DNA of 17,642 bases from an uncultured Acholeplasmatales bacterium (GTDB lineage Bacteria > Bacillota_I > Bacilli_A > ML615J-28 > CAG-698): NCBI GenBank assembly GCA_937877075.1, contig CALEGD010000038.1:1-17642 (forward strand). The letters are read 5' to 3'. This document shows, piece after piece, positions 1-6,312 of the stretch. Within the stretch, counting starts at the first letter, position 1. Every line of letters begins with the position of its first letter. The notes beneath the pieces were generated by a model, which worked only from the letters and a program-made list of their open reading frames with translations, ran no database searches and had not been told where the DNA came from. The translations under genes and the position numbers were made by a program.

Positions 1-100
1 GTCGACTTTTTCATTTCTAGTGCAACGTTTTCGTTTTTATGTATAGTCATGAGATTGCATATTTCAAAGAAAACGTTGCACTAGAAATGAAAAAGTCGAC
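1..100. repeat. Perfect 32-bp inverted repeat at the window edge
   Basis: Positions 1-32 are the exact reverse complement of 69-100, separated by 36 nt (33-68). The first base of the window pairs with base 100, so the repeat may continue beyond the window. The right arm lies inside a reading frame that continues to position 344, whereas the left arm is closed by a stop at 18-20 in that frame. The right arm is therefore probably the native copy. There is no T-tract after the right arm, so it does not look like a terminator. It may be a fold-back artefact at a contig end or a true recombination scar. Confidence 0.9.
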
Positions 101-432
101 CAGCGCTTTTGTGTTTTTAGAAAATGTTTTCTTTTTTAATCATACTTCAAGATTAGAACTTTCGGAAGGTGTTGTGGTAAATACACTTGACGATGCTTTT
201 TTTCTTATACATCTTATGGCAAATATATGCTTTGACAGAGCTGGCGGATATATTTTTTCTTTAAGAAATTACTTTGATTTATTCATTTATCTTAAAAAGA
301 ACTCATCTAAGATAGAATGGACAAGCATAAAAAATGTCTTCTGAACTCGAATGTGATGAAATAATTTATAGCATTCTTTTGAACATAAATACTATTTATT
401 TGGATACGGTGAGCGAAGAAGTACTTAATTAG
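39..432 (+). pseudogene. Nucleotidyltransferase-like protein, C-terminal fragment, frameshifted
   Basis: The frame open from 21 to 344 gives a helical segment with an I-H-L-x-A-N stretch, then R-N-Y-F-D-L-F-I-Y-L and an I-E-W motif. This pattern is like the C-terminal half of uncharacterised nucleotidyltransferases (NTP_transf_5 type) that accompany lasso-peptide and other RiPP loci. The frame ends at TGA 342-344, but the +1 frame continues at once with SSELECDEIIYSILLNINTI and stops at TAG 430-432. Removing one A from the six-A run at 329-334 would join the two parts smoothly, so a single-base indel is likely, either real decay or a sequencing error. The N-terminal catalytic half is missing because of the inverted repeat and window edge. 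The family call rests on a weak pattern only. The gene reads toward the ABC transporter gene at 555. Confidence 0.45.
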
Positions 433-545
433 AACAATTGGTAAAGGATTACAGATTTGGAAAAATTCAAATGACAAGAATAATATTTGCTATGGTAAGT
501 TTGGAAATGTTTTTGAGAACGCATCCAAATTTTAAGATTGTGTGA
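429..545 (+). pseudogene. Short coding remnant upstream of the ABC transporter
   Basis: After the stop at 426-428 this frame is open to TGA 543-545. It codes for about 38 residues that look protein-like: a charged helix (EQLVKDYRFGKIQ) followed by M-V-S-L-E-M-F-L-R-T-H-P-N-F. There is no start codon with a ribosome binding site. It is probably the true C-terminus of the preceding broken gene, back in the original frame after a second indel near 425-430. It could instead be the tail of another biosynthetic protein; the S-L-E-x-F-L-R ending recalls the end of some asparagine-synthetase-like lasso cyclases, but that is a guess. It ends within the Shine-Dalgarno (544-550) of the next gene. Confidence 0.35.
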
Positions 546-554
546 GGTGAAGCG

Positions 555-2348
555 ATGAAAAAAAAGATGAAATTCTTCAGAAATCTAAAAATATCTTTGA
601 ACAATATTAAAGTTATTTTTTTAAGTTCGAAAATTTTATCATTTATATTTTTATTCATCGAAATCATTGTTTCTTTGTTTCCATTTATTTCTCTACTTGC
701 TATGAGAACAATCACTAACGAACTTTCATCTGGCTCATCCTTAAGCTTTAATACACTGTTGATTCCGCTAATAATCTTTGTTATTGCAAATACATTGAAT
801 ACAGTAATAGAACCAATAAGGACAGGTATTGTTGAAACCATTCAAGATAATATTGCATTTAAAAGCCAGCTTGAGCTACTAAAAGCAATAAATAAATACG
901 AAAGCGTGGAGCTTTTTGAATTTTCGTCCTTTTATAACGAACTAAAAGAAGCTGAATCGGGTAGTGGTGCAAGAATGATATCAGTTCTTCAACTATCGTT
1001 TTCAATGATTAGAGGTATAATAACCGTTTCAATGTCTGCATATTTATTTATCAATATAAATTGGTGGATTGGATTGATTACAGTTTTGTCAATTATTCCA
1101 ACAACTTACTATGGTATATGGGCTGCAAGAAATAGAGTGAATTTATTTAGAAGCCAGTCAGAACCGACAAGGAAACTTGCTTATTATAAAAATTTGATTA
1201 CTTCAAAAGACGCAGCTAAAGAAATTAAATTATTTAGATTAGGGAAATACATAGTGAGTTTATATGATAAGTTGTTTAAATCTGAAAATCAAAAGACTAT
1301 TAAGGTTCGAAAGAAAAATTCGTCAATTGGAATACTTGCAAATTTACTTAGCAGTGCAGTCATTGGGTTTGCGGTCATCTATTTTGTTAGTGGAGCAATA
1401 AAAAATAGTGTTTCCGTCGGTGATATAATTTTATATATTGGTATCATACCACAACTAGGGATCGGTTTAAGGAACGTAATAAATTCTTATATATACATGG
1501 CTGACAACAATAATTATGTAGATTTTTTCAATAAATTTATTAGTAAAAGTAAGAATATTATTGAACCCGAGAATAGTAATTTTAGCCTAAAGTTCCAAAC
1601 ACTATCCTTACAAAATGTTTCTTTTCAATATCCTAATTCAGAGTACTATGCTTTAAAAAGTATTAATCTAAATATTAGTGCACCTGGACTGATTGCCATT
1701 GTAGGGAAAAATGGTGCTGGCAAATCAACATTAGCAAAAATCTTGCTTAGAATGTATTCGCCAACGTTTGGTGAATATTATGTTGATGGTATGCCGGTTA
1801 CTGAATTTAATATTAGTGATTTTCGCAAGAAACAGAGCGGAGTATTTCAAGATTTTATTCAAATGAGTTTTAGTGTATCTGATAATATATGGTTTGGAAA
1901 CATTGATAAGAAAAAAGATTATCAAAAAGTTAAGGAAGTTTCAGAGGCTACAGGTTCAATTCATGATATTATCAGATTACCTGATGAATTTGATACCATG
2001 TTGGGAAAAGAGTTTTCTAATGGACAAGAATTGTCAAAGGGACAATGGCAAAAGTTAATATGGGCAAGGGCAATTTATAGTGATGCCCAATTTATGGTAT
2101 TTGATGAGCCAACTTCTGCGATAGATCCTGAAGCTGAAGGAAAACTATATGATGTGATTTCTGAACTTGCAAAAACAAGACTAGTTTTTTTGATTTCTCA
2201 TCGGTTGTCAAGTGTTATTGGGGCAAAAGAAATCCTTGTTTTAGAGAATGGTGAATTGCTTGAGCGAGGAACCCATCAAGACTTAATTAAAGGCAACAGC
2301 ATTTATAAAGATTTGTTCGAGAAACAAGCCTCAGGATATATGAAATAA
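555..2348 (+). CDS. Exporter-type ABC transporter, fused membrane and ATPase domains
   Basis: A 597-residue half-transporter that should work as a homodimer in the cytoplasmic membrane, exporting a substrate at the cost of ATP. Residues 1-320 form the membrane domain with hydrophobic segments near 27-50, 72-90, 145-190 and 255-300. The ATPase domain follows from about 345, with a YALKSINL segment. Walker A GKNGAGKST is at 384-392, the signature LSKGQWQKL begins at 493, Walker B and D-loop DEPTSAID begin at 517, and the switch histidine is H549 (SHR). No N-terminal peptidase or ABC-transporter transmembrane C39 domain is present. The LSxGQWQKL signature form is common among exporters of modified peptides (lanthipeptide or lasso type), so a RiPP exporter is plausible; lipid or drug export cannot be excluded. 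Start ATG 555 follows GAGGTGA (544-550). The gene is AT-rich and poor in CG compared with its right-hand neighbours, suggesting horizontal acquisition. Confidence 0.9.
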   Translation: MKKKMKFFRNLKISLNNIKVIFLSSKILSFIFLFIEIIVSLFPFISLLAMRTITNELSSGSSLSFNTLLIPLIIFVIANTLNTVIEPIRTGIVETIQDNIAFKSQLELLKAINKYESVELFEFSSFYNELKEAESGSGARMISVLQLSFSMIRGIITVSMSAYLFININWWIGLITVLSIIPTTYYGIWAARNRVNLFRSQSEPTRKLAYYKNLITSKDAAKEIKLFRLGKYIVSLYDKLFKSENQKTIKVRKKNSSIGILANLLSSAVIGFAVIYFVSGAIKNSVSVGDIILYIGIIPQLGIGLRNVINSYIYMADNNNYVDFFNKFISKSKNIIEPENSNFSLKFQTLSLQNVSFQYPNSEYYALKSINLNISAPGLIAIVGKNGAGKSTLAKILLRMYSPTFGEYYVDGMPVTEFNISDFRKKQSGVFQDFIQMSFSVSDNIWFGNIDKKKDYQKVKEVSEATGSIHDIIRLPDEFDTMLGKEFSNGQELSKGQWQKLIWARAIYSDAQFMVFDEPTSAIDPEAEGKLYDVISELAKTRLVFLISHRLSSVIGAKEILVLENGELLERGTHQDLIKGNSIYKDLFEKQASGYMK

Positions 2349-2406
2349 AATATGTGTCAATATTCTTAAATTCGTAGTAAAAATTAAAAAATAAAATAGA
2401 TAACAC

Positions 2407-2441
2407 AAAATAGACAGATATCAATGTATTTGTCTATTTTT
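2407..2441 (+). terminator. Rho-independent terminator after the ABC transporter
   Basis: AAAATAGACA (2407-2416) pairs perfectly with TGTCTATTTT (2431-2440). The stem extends inward by five more pairs (2417-2421 with 2426-2430, two of them G-U), leaving the loop CAAT. A five-T tract follows at 2437-2441. The A-rich left side could let it work on both strands. Confidence 0.8.
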
Positions 2442-2465
2442 AATGAAAAGCATGGTACGATTTAA

Positions 2466-2639
2466 TTGACATTATTTGCATATTATAACTTAGAGAGAAA
2501 TAGTAGTATAGATGACTATCTTGTGATTTATAAGTTTTTTGAATCATATGACTTGTATGATAAATTTCCTAATGATAAAAGATTTAAAGACTATTTTAAA
2601 AGCGGTAAAGAAATGCACAATAATTTTAATATTTCCTAA
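2466..2639 (+). pseudogene. Orphan coding remnant, about 57 codons
   Basis: This stretch lies in the 369-nt gap between the ABC transporter and the acetyltransferase gene. After a TAA at 2463-2465, a frame runs to TAA 2637-2639. It encodes an acidic and aromatic-rich peptide (for example DDYLVIYKFFESYDLYDKF) with amino-acid use like a real protein's C-terminus. The only start is TTG 2466 with no ribosome binding site, so I read it as the tail of a deleted gene, not an active small gene. I do not recognise the family. Directly after it, AAAGGAG (2638-2644) precedes ATG 2655, which reads only seven codons to TAG 2676-2678: apparently the head of another lost gene. Together they suggest a deletion scar at the accessory/core boundary. 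Confidence 0.35.
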
Positions 2640-2658
2640 AGGAGAAAAATAATAATGG

Positions 2659-2687
2659 TTGTCGAAAAGAAGAATTAGATGTATAAT
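2659..2687 (+). promoter_or_regulatory. Sigma-A-type promoter of the acetyltransferase gene
   Basis: TTGTCG at 2659-2664 (four of six matches to TTGACA), a 17-nt spacer, then a perfect TATAAT at 2682-2687. Transcription would start near 2694, just ahead of the ribosome binding site at 2704-2709. Confidence 0.6.
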
Positions 2688-2717
2688 ATGCAGTAGATTG
2701 AAGAAGGAGTGGTTCTT

Positions 2718-3836
2718 ATGATTACGATTAAAGAAATTGAAAAGAAGAAGGATATTAAAAAATTTGTTGATTTTCCAAACAAACTATACAAAGATAATGA
2801 ATATTATGTACCGGCTGTTTTCTCTGATGAATTAAATCTTTTAAATAAAAAGAAAAATCCGGCTTATGAATATTGTGAGACCAAACTTTTCTTGGCTTAT
2901 CGAGGCGGTAAAATTGTCGGAAGAATTTGTGCTTTGATTAACCACGCTTATAATGAAAAGAAGAACTTAAAACAAATCCGTTTTAACCGTTTTGATGTAA
3001 TAGATGATCTTGGGGTGAGTAAATTTTTATTTTCTAAAGTTAGAGATTGGGCTAGGGAGAAAAACTTAACACAAATCATCGGTCCGATTGGCTTTAATGA
3101 TTTGGACAAGCAAGGAATGCTTATCGAGGGTTATGAAGAATATGGTAATATCATTACTCTTTATAATCATCCTTATTATCCAAAACATCTTGAAGCAATG
3201 GGTTTTCAAAAAGATGTCGACTGGCTTGAATATCAAATCTATATGCCGCAAGACAAAGGTGAGAAAGTTAATCGCTTGGCTAATGTAATCTCCAAACGTT
3301 ATGGATATAAGGTTGTCAGGATTAAAAAACGCAAGGAAATCGGTCCTTATATTGAAAGAGCTTTTTCAATTATTAATGAATCTTTTGAACATCTTTACGG
3401 AGTTGTTCCGATTACCGACAAACAGATTAGCACTGCCGTCAAACAATATGCCACTTTGATTAAACCAGAGTTTCTTTATCTAATTACCGATAAAGATGAT
3501 GAATTGATCGGTTTTGGTATTATGGTTCCTTCGCTTAATGCCGCAACCAAAAAATCCAATGGACGTCTATTCCCTTTCGGAATATTCCGGGCTTTAAGAG
3601 CACTTAAGAAATGTGATGTTCTGGATATGTATTTGATCGCCGTTAAACCTGCTTATCAAAATTTAGGGGTTAATGCTTTGATACTTGCGGAAGGAATTAA
3701 GTCGGCGATTAGAAATAATGTTAAGCTCGCGGAAACGGGGCCGGAATTAGAAGACAACTCTCAAGTTCAAGCTCAATGGAAGGATTTCGAATATCGTCAA
3801 CATCGGCGTCGTCGTTGTTTCAAACTTAATATTTAA
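2718..3836 (+). CDS. GNAT-like N-acetyltransferase family protein
   Basis: A 372-residue soluble protein. The N-terminal part has the pattern F-P-N-K-L-Y-K-D-N, Y-Y-V-P-A, then F-L-A-Y-R-G-G-K-I-V-G-R-I near residue 60 (the beta strands of an acetyltransferase fold). It continues with I-I-G-P-I-G-F-N-D-L-D-K-Q-G-M-L near 120-135 and Y-N-H-P-Y-Y-P plus K-D-V-D-W-L-E-Y near 150-175. This is the widespread family of about 370-380 residues often named GNAT family N-acetyltransferase; its acceptor substrate is unknown. The C-terminal half holds a second region, P-E-F-L-Y-L-I-T-D, and ends in a basic run. ATG 2718 is preferred to GTG 2709 because the GTG lies within the AGGAG ribosome binding site (2705-2709), which is 8 nt from ATG 2718. 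It has its own promoter and is monocistronic: the rplU promoter starts 22 nt after its stop. Confidence 0.8.
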   Translation: MITIKEIEKKKDIKKFVDFPNKLYKDNEYYVPAVFSDELNLLNKKKNPAYEYCETKLFLAYRGGKIVGRICALINHAYNEKKNLKQIRFNRFDVIDDLGVSKFLFSKVRDWAREKNLTQIIGPIGFNDLDKQGMLIEGYEEYGNIITLYNHPYYPKHLEAMGFQKDVDWLEYQIYMPQDKGEKVNRLANVISKRYGYKVVRIKKRKEIGPYIERAFSIINESFEHLYGVVPITDKQISTAVKQYATLIKPEFLYLITDKDDELIGFGIMVPSLNAATKKSNGRLFPFGIFRALRALKKCDVLDMYLIAVKPAYQNLGVNALILAEGIKSAIRNNVKLAETGPELEDNSQVQAQWKDFEYRQHRRRRCFKLNI

Positions 3837-3858
3837 TCGGAAATTATTGAAAAAACCT

Positions 3859-3887
3859 TTGACTTTCCAACTAAATAATAGTATAAT
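3859..3887 (+). promoter_or_regulatory. Strong sigma-A promoter of the rplU operon
   Basis: TTGACT (3859-3864), an exact 17-nt spacer, and TATAAT (3882-3887), as expected for a highly expressed ribosomal protein operon. The predicted transcript start is about 3894. Confidence 0.88.
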
Positions 3888-3893
3888 ATCTAT

Positions 3894-3978
3894 GTTGCAA
3901 ATGAGGCTACCGCACAGAAGAGGTTTAAGATAAATCACCTCAATGGCGCGTCTTAATAAAAAATGAGGAGGTGCACAT
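3894..3978 (+). ncRNA. Structured mRNA leader of rplU (L21-leader type)
   Basis: About 85 nt of untranslated leader lie between the predicted start site and ATG 3979. GAGGT (3920-3924) can pair with ACCTC (3937-3941) to form a hairpin. The overlapping CACCTC (3936-3941) is also a perfect complement of GAGGTG (3968-3973), the core of the ribosome binding site. The two pairings exclude each other, so the leader can switch between an open and a masked binding site. Position and size match the L21 leaders of Bacillota, in which L21 or another operon product is thought to repress its own synthesis. The match to that RNA family is from memory, not from an alignment. Confidence 0.6.
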
Positions 3979-4278
3979 ATGTTTGCAATTATTGAAACCG
4001 GTGGTAAACAATACCGCGTTCAGGAAAACGATGTTTTATACATTGAGAAACTAGACGCCGTTGAAAACAACGAAGTTGTTTTCGATAAGGTTTTAATGCT
4101 TAATGACAAGATCGGTTCTCCGTATGTGAAAGGTGCTAAGGTAAAAGCCTTGGTAGAAAAACAGGGAAAAGCAAAAAAGATCATTGTTTATAAGTACAAA
4201 TCCAAGAAAAACTACCACAAGAAACAAGGTCATCGTCAACCTTATACAAAGGTTCAAATCACAGCAATCGAAGGCTAA
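3979..4278 (+). CDS. rplU: 50S ribosomal protein L21
   Basis: A 99-residue protein, close to the usual length of about 102. It opens with the hallmark MFAIIETGGKQYRVQENDVL and contains the basic C-terminal stretch K-Y-K-S-K-K-N-Y-H-K-K-Q-G-H-R-Q (about 73-88), which binds 23S rRNA domain VI. It is an early-binding protein of the large subunit. AGGAGGT (3966-3972) lies 6 nt before the start. It is the first gene of the operon rplU-prp-rpmA, the standard order in Bacillota, behind a leader that probably allows feedback control. Confidence 0.98.
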   Translation: MFAIIETGGKQYRVQENDVLYIEKLDAVENNEVVFDKVLMLNDKIGSPYVKGAKVKALVEKQGKAKKIIVYKYKSKKNYHKKQGHRQPYTKVQITAIEG

Positions 4279-4280
4279 AG

Positions 4281-4595
4281 ATGATCCGGGTTTTTGTAGA
4301 AACCAATAAAGATTTGACTAAAGAGATTAGTGTTTCCGGACATTCGAATTATGCTGAGGCGGGAAGCGACATTGTCTGTAGTGCCGTTTCGACCGCTATG
4401 TATGTAAGTTTAGGCTTAATCGAAAATCTTTGTCCGAAATATGAATTTAAAAGTGATGAAAAGCAAGCTTCAATGATTTTGAAGATTCTTGAAACAAATG
4501 AAATTACTGATCTGATCATCGAAAATTTGATCAGTACACTTCAGGGCATAAGTAATGATTATGCTGATTATTTAGAAGTAAAAATAAGAAATTAG
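4281..4595 (+). CDS. prp: Ribosomal-processing cysteine protease Prp (YsxB)
   Basis: A 104-residue protein encoded between rplU and rpmA. Prp removes the N-terminal extension of L27, a step shown to be essential in Staphylococcus aureus. The catalytic pair is visible as H21 in SGHSNYAEAG and C33 in SDIVCSAVS, matching the His/Cys dyad at 22 and 34 of the S. aureus enzyme. The start codon comes 2 nt after the rplU stop with only a weak GAAGG upstream inside rplU, so translation is probably coupled. Its stop codon lies in the ribosome binding site of rpmA. The substrate site is present in the neighbouring L27, so the pair appears functional. Confidence 0.95.
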   Translation: MIRVFVETNKDLTKEISVSGHSNYAEAGSDIVCSAVSTAMYVSLGLIENLCPKYEFKSDEKQASMILKILETNEITDLIIENLISTLQGISNDYADYLEVKIRN

Positions 4596-4606
4596 GAGGT
4601 AAACTC

Positions 4607-4888
4607 ATGTTGAGAATTAATATACAATTCTTCGCTTCCAAAAAAGCCGGTGGATCGACTAAGAACGGTCGTGATTCTCAGGCGAAGCGCCTTGGTATGA
4701 AACTTTCCGACGGACAATTTGCATCGGCCGGAGCCATCATTTTCCGTCAACGCGGAACCAAGATTCATCCCGGAAATAATGTCGGTATCGGAGGCGATGA
4801 TACCTTATTTGCTAAGATTACCGGATATGTAAAATATGAGCGTAAGGGAAGAGACAAAAAACAGGTGTCCGTTTACGAAGTTAGATAA
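4607..4888 (+). CDS. rpmA: 50S ribosomal protein L27, with cleavable N-terminal extension
   Basis: A 93-residue protein of the large subunit whose N-terminal tail reaches the peptidyl-transferase centre. It begins MLRINIQFFASKKAGGSTKN. Residues 1-9 (MLRINIQFF) are the extension absent from E. coli L27, and Prp would cut after F9 to expose A-S-K-K-A-G-G. The G-x-x-x-H-P-G-x-N-V-G signature (IHPGNNVGIGGDDTLFA) follows at mid-protein. A strong GGAGGT at 4595-4600 lies 6 nt before ATG 4607. It is the last gene before a short terminator. Confidence 0.98.
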   Translation: MLRINIQFFASKKAGGSTKNGRDSQAKRLGMKLSDGQFASAGAIIFRQRGTKIHPGNNVGIGGDDTLFAKITGYVKYERKGRDKKQVSVYEVR

Positions 4889-4911
4889 TGCACTTTATGT
4901 GCATTTTTTTT
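4887..4911 (+). terminator. Short terminator between rpmA and obgE
   Basis: AATGCAC (4887-4893) pairs with GTGCATT (4899-4905) around a 5-nt loop, followed by a run of eight T (4904-4911). The stem is only seven pairs and begins inside the rpmA stop codon. Because no clear promoter lies before obgE (start 4939), partial read-through into obgE is likely. Confidence 0.7.
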
Positions 4912-4938
4912 AAAAATTTTTCAAAGATGGAGTAAAAT

Positions 4939-6219
4939 ATGTTTATCGATGATGTCACAATTACCGTAAAGGCCGGCAAAGGCGGTAACGGTGCTGTCGC
5001 TTTCAGACGTGAGAAATATGTACCCAAAGGCGGTCCGGCCGGAGGAGACGGCGGTAAAGGCGGAAGCATCATTCTTATCGGAGATGAGGGTCTAACCACT
5101 CTTCTGGATTTACGTTATCAAAAAATAATCGTTGCTCCGAATGGAGAAAACGGAAAATCCAAAAACTGTTTCGGTAAAGACGCTAAAAATGTCTATCTTA
5201 AAGTTCCGGTCGGAACGATTGTTACTGATACAAAACTTGGAATCGTCATTGCCGATATTACCACGCATGACCAAGAAGTAGTAATTGCTTTAGGAGGAAA
5301 AGGCGGTCGGGGAAATACCAATTTCGCTACTCCAAAGATACCGGCTCCGGAGTTTGCGGAAAACGGAGACCCCGGTGAAGAAAAAGAAGTACGGATTGAA
5401 CTGAAAGTTCTCGCCGATGTCGGTTTGGTTGGTTTCCCGAGTGTCGGTAAATCAACATTAATTGCTGCCGTTAGCGCCGCCAGACCTAAAATTGCCGACT
5501 ATCACTTTACAACCCTCGTTCCAAATCTCGGAGTGGTTCAAGTCAGGGATGGAAGAAGTTTTGTGATGGCCGACCTTCCCGGTTTAATCGAAGGAGCCAG
5601 CCAAGGAGCTGGACTCGGTTTTCGTTTTCTAAAGCATATTGAAAGAACGAGAGTTATTGTTCATGTAGTTGATATGGCTTCTCTTGAGGGAAGGGATCCT
5701 TATCAGGACTATCAGGCAATCAATAAGGAACTTGAAACTTATAATCCGAAGTTGCTCTTACGACCGCAAATTATTGTTGCCAATAAAATGGATCTTCCGG
5801 AAGCGGAAGGGAATCTTGAAGCATTCAAAAAGAAAGTAAAGGATGTCTTGATCATTCCAATCAGTGCATATGCCAGGAAGAATCTTGATGAACTTCTTTA
5901 TAAGATTGCAGATGTCTTAAATACTGTTGATCTTGATGCTTTCAAAGAAGAAATTATTGGTGAAGAGGTTGTTGAATACAAGTTCACGCCTGCTCCTGCT
6001 CCTTTTACTATCACCAGAGCTGATGACGGTGTTTATGTTGTTGACGGTCCGATGGTAAGGAAGTATTTTGACCAAACAAATTTTGATCGTGAAGAAAATG
6101 TTAAGCTTTTCTCGAGACGACTTCGGAAACTTGGAGTTGATGATGCTTTAAGAGAACTCGGAGTTAAAAACGGAGATACGGTTCGTGTTATAAAATACGA
6201 ATTTGAATTCTTTGACTGA
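4939..6219 (+). CDS. obgE: GTPase Obg (ribosome assembly)
   Basis: A 426-residue GTPase that binds the 50S subunit, acts in its late assembly and is linked to the stringent response. Residues 1-158 form the glycine-rich Obg domain (GKGGNGAVAFRREKYVPKGG and GGKGGRGNTNFATP). The G domain has G1 GFPSVGKST at 165-173, a TT switch-I motif after ADYHF, G3 DLPGL at 212-216, and G4 NKMD at 282-285. From about 350 comes the C-terminal OCT domain, with F-D-R-E-E-N and L-R-K-L-G-V-D-D-A-L. Length and domains are typical of Bacillota Obg. GGAG at 4929-4932 precedes the ATG by 6 nt. It follows the L27 gene, the common arrangement, and likely shares its transcript by read-through. Confidence 0.98.
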   Translation: MFIDDVTITVKAGKGGNGAVAFRREKYVPKGGPAGGDGGKGGSIILIGDEGLTTLLDLRYQKIIVAPNGENGKSKNCFGKDAKNVYLKVPVGTIVTDTKLGIVIADITTHDQEVVIALGGKGGRGNTNFATPKIPAPEFAENGDPGEEKEVRIELKVLADVGLVGFPSVGKSTLIAAVSAARPKIADYHFTTLVPNLGVVQVRDGRSFVMADLPGLIEGASQGAGLGFRFLKHIERTRVIVHVVDMASLEGRDPYQDYQAINKELETYNPKLLLRPQIIVANKMDLPEAEGNLEAFKKKVKDVLIIPISAYARKNLDELLYKIADVLNTVDLDAFKEEIIGEEVVEYKFTPAPAPFTITRADDGVYVVDGPMVRKYFDQTNFDREENVKLFSRRLRKLGVDDALRELGVKNGDTVRVIKYEFEFFD

Positions 6220-6227
6220 TGCTACTG

Positions 6228-6259
6228 TTTACAGAGCATACTATTGAAGTGAATATAAT
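6228..6259 (+). promoter_or_regulatory. Possible promoter of the ECF-type transporter gene
   Basis: A perfect TATAAT lies at 6254-6259. The best upstream box, TTTACA at 6228-6233, is 20 nt away, which is longer than the ideal spacing. The -10 is convincing and the -35 weak. The transcript would start near 6266. Confidence 0.4.
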
Positions 6260-6281
6260 AAAATGATATTACTTATGGGAC

Positions 6282-6303
6282 CCTTTAGTGGCCTAAAAAG
6301 GAG
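6282..6303 (+). promoter_or_regulatory. Hairpin leading into the ribosome binding site of the ECF-type gene
   Basis: TTTAG (6284-6288) pairs with CTAAA (6293-6297) around TGGC, and CC (6282-6283) can pair with GG (6300-6301) across two bulged A, touching the AAGGAG binding site (6298-6303). It could dampen translation. It matches no riboswitch I know. Confidence 0.3.
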
Positions 6304-6312
6304 AAAAATGAT

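Noticed and set aside
1..100. Inverted repeat as a transcription terminator or insertion-sequence end
   Set aside because: No T-tract follows the right arm, the arm is coding, and no transposase gene or target duplication is visible.
467..841. Reverse-strand open frame of 124 codons
   Set aside because: It overlaps the well-supported ABC transporter start and is a shadow of AT-rich coding sequence.
2466..2489. TTGACA at 2466 as the -35 of the acetyltransferase gene
   Set aside because: The nearest -10-like boxes are only 9 or 12 nt away, and a better promoter lies at 2659-2687.
2655..2678. Seven-codon open frame with a good ribosome binding site (AAAGGAG)
   Set aside because: Too short to call a gene; more likely the remaining head of a deleted one, or a chance site.
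4881..5099. Reverse-strand open frame rich in proline over the obgE start
   Set aside because: It mirrors the glycine-rich Obg domain on the other strand and has no ribosome binding site or family pattern.
6277..6303. Possible preQ1-type riboswitch before the ECF-type gene
   Set aside because: The class I loop and A-rich tail pattern are absent and GGGACCC leaves a one-base loop; the protein is also not clearly QueT-like.
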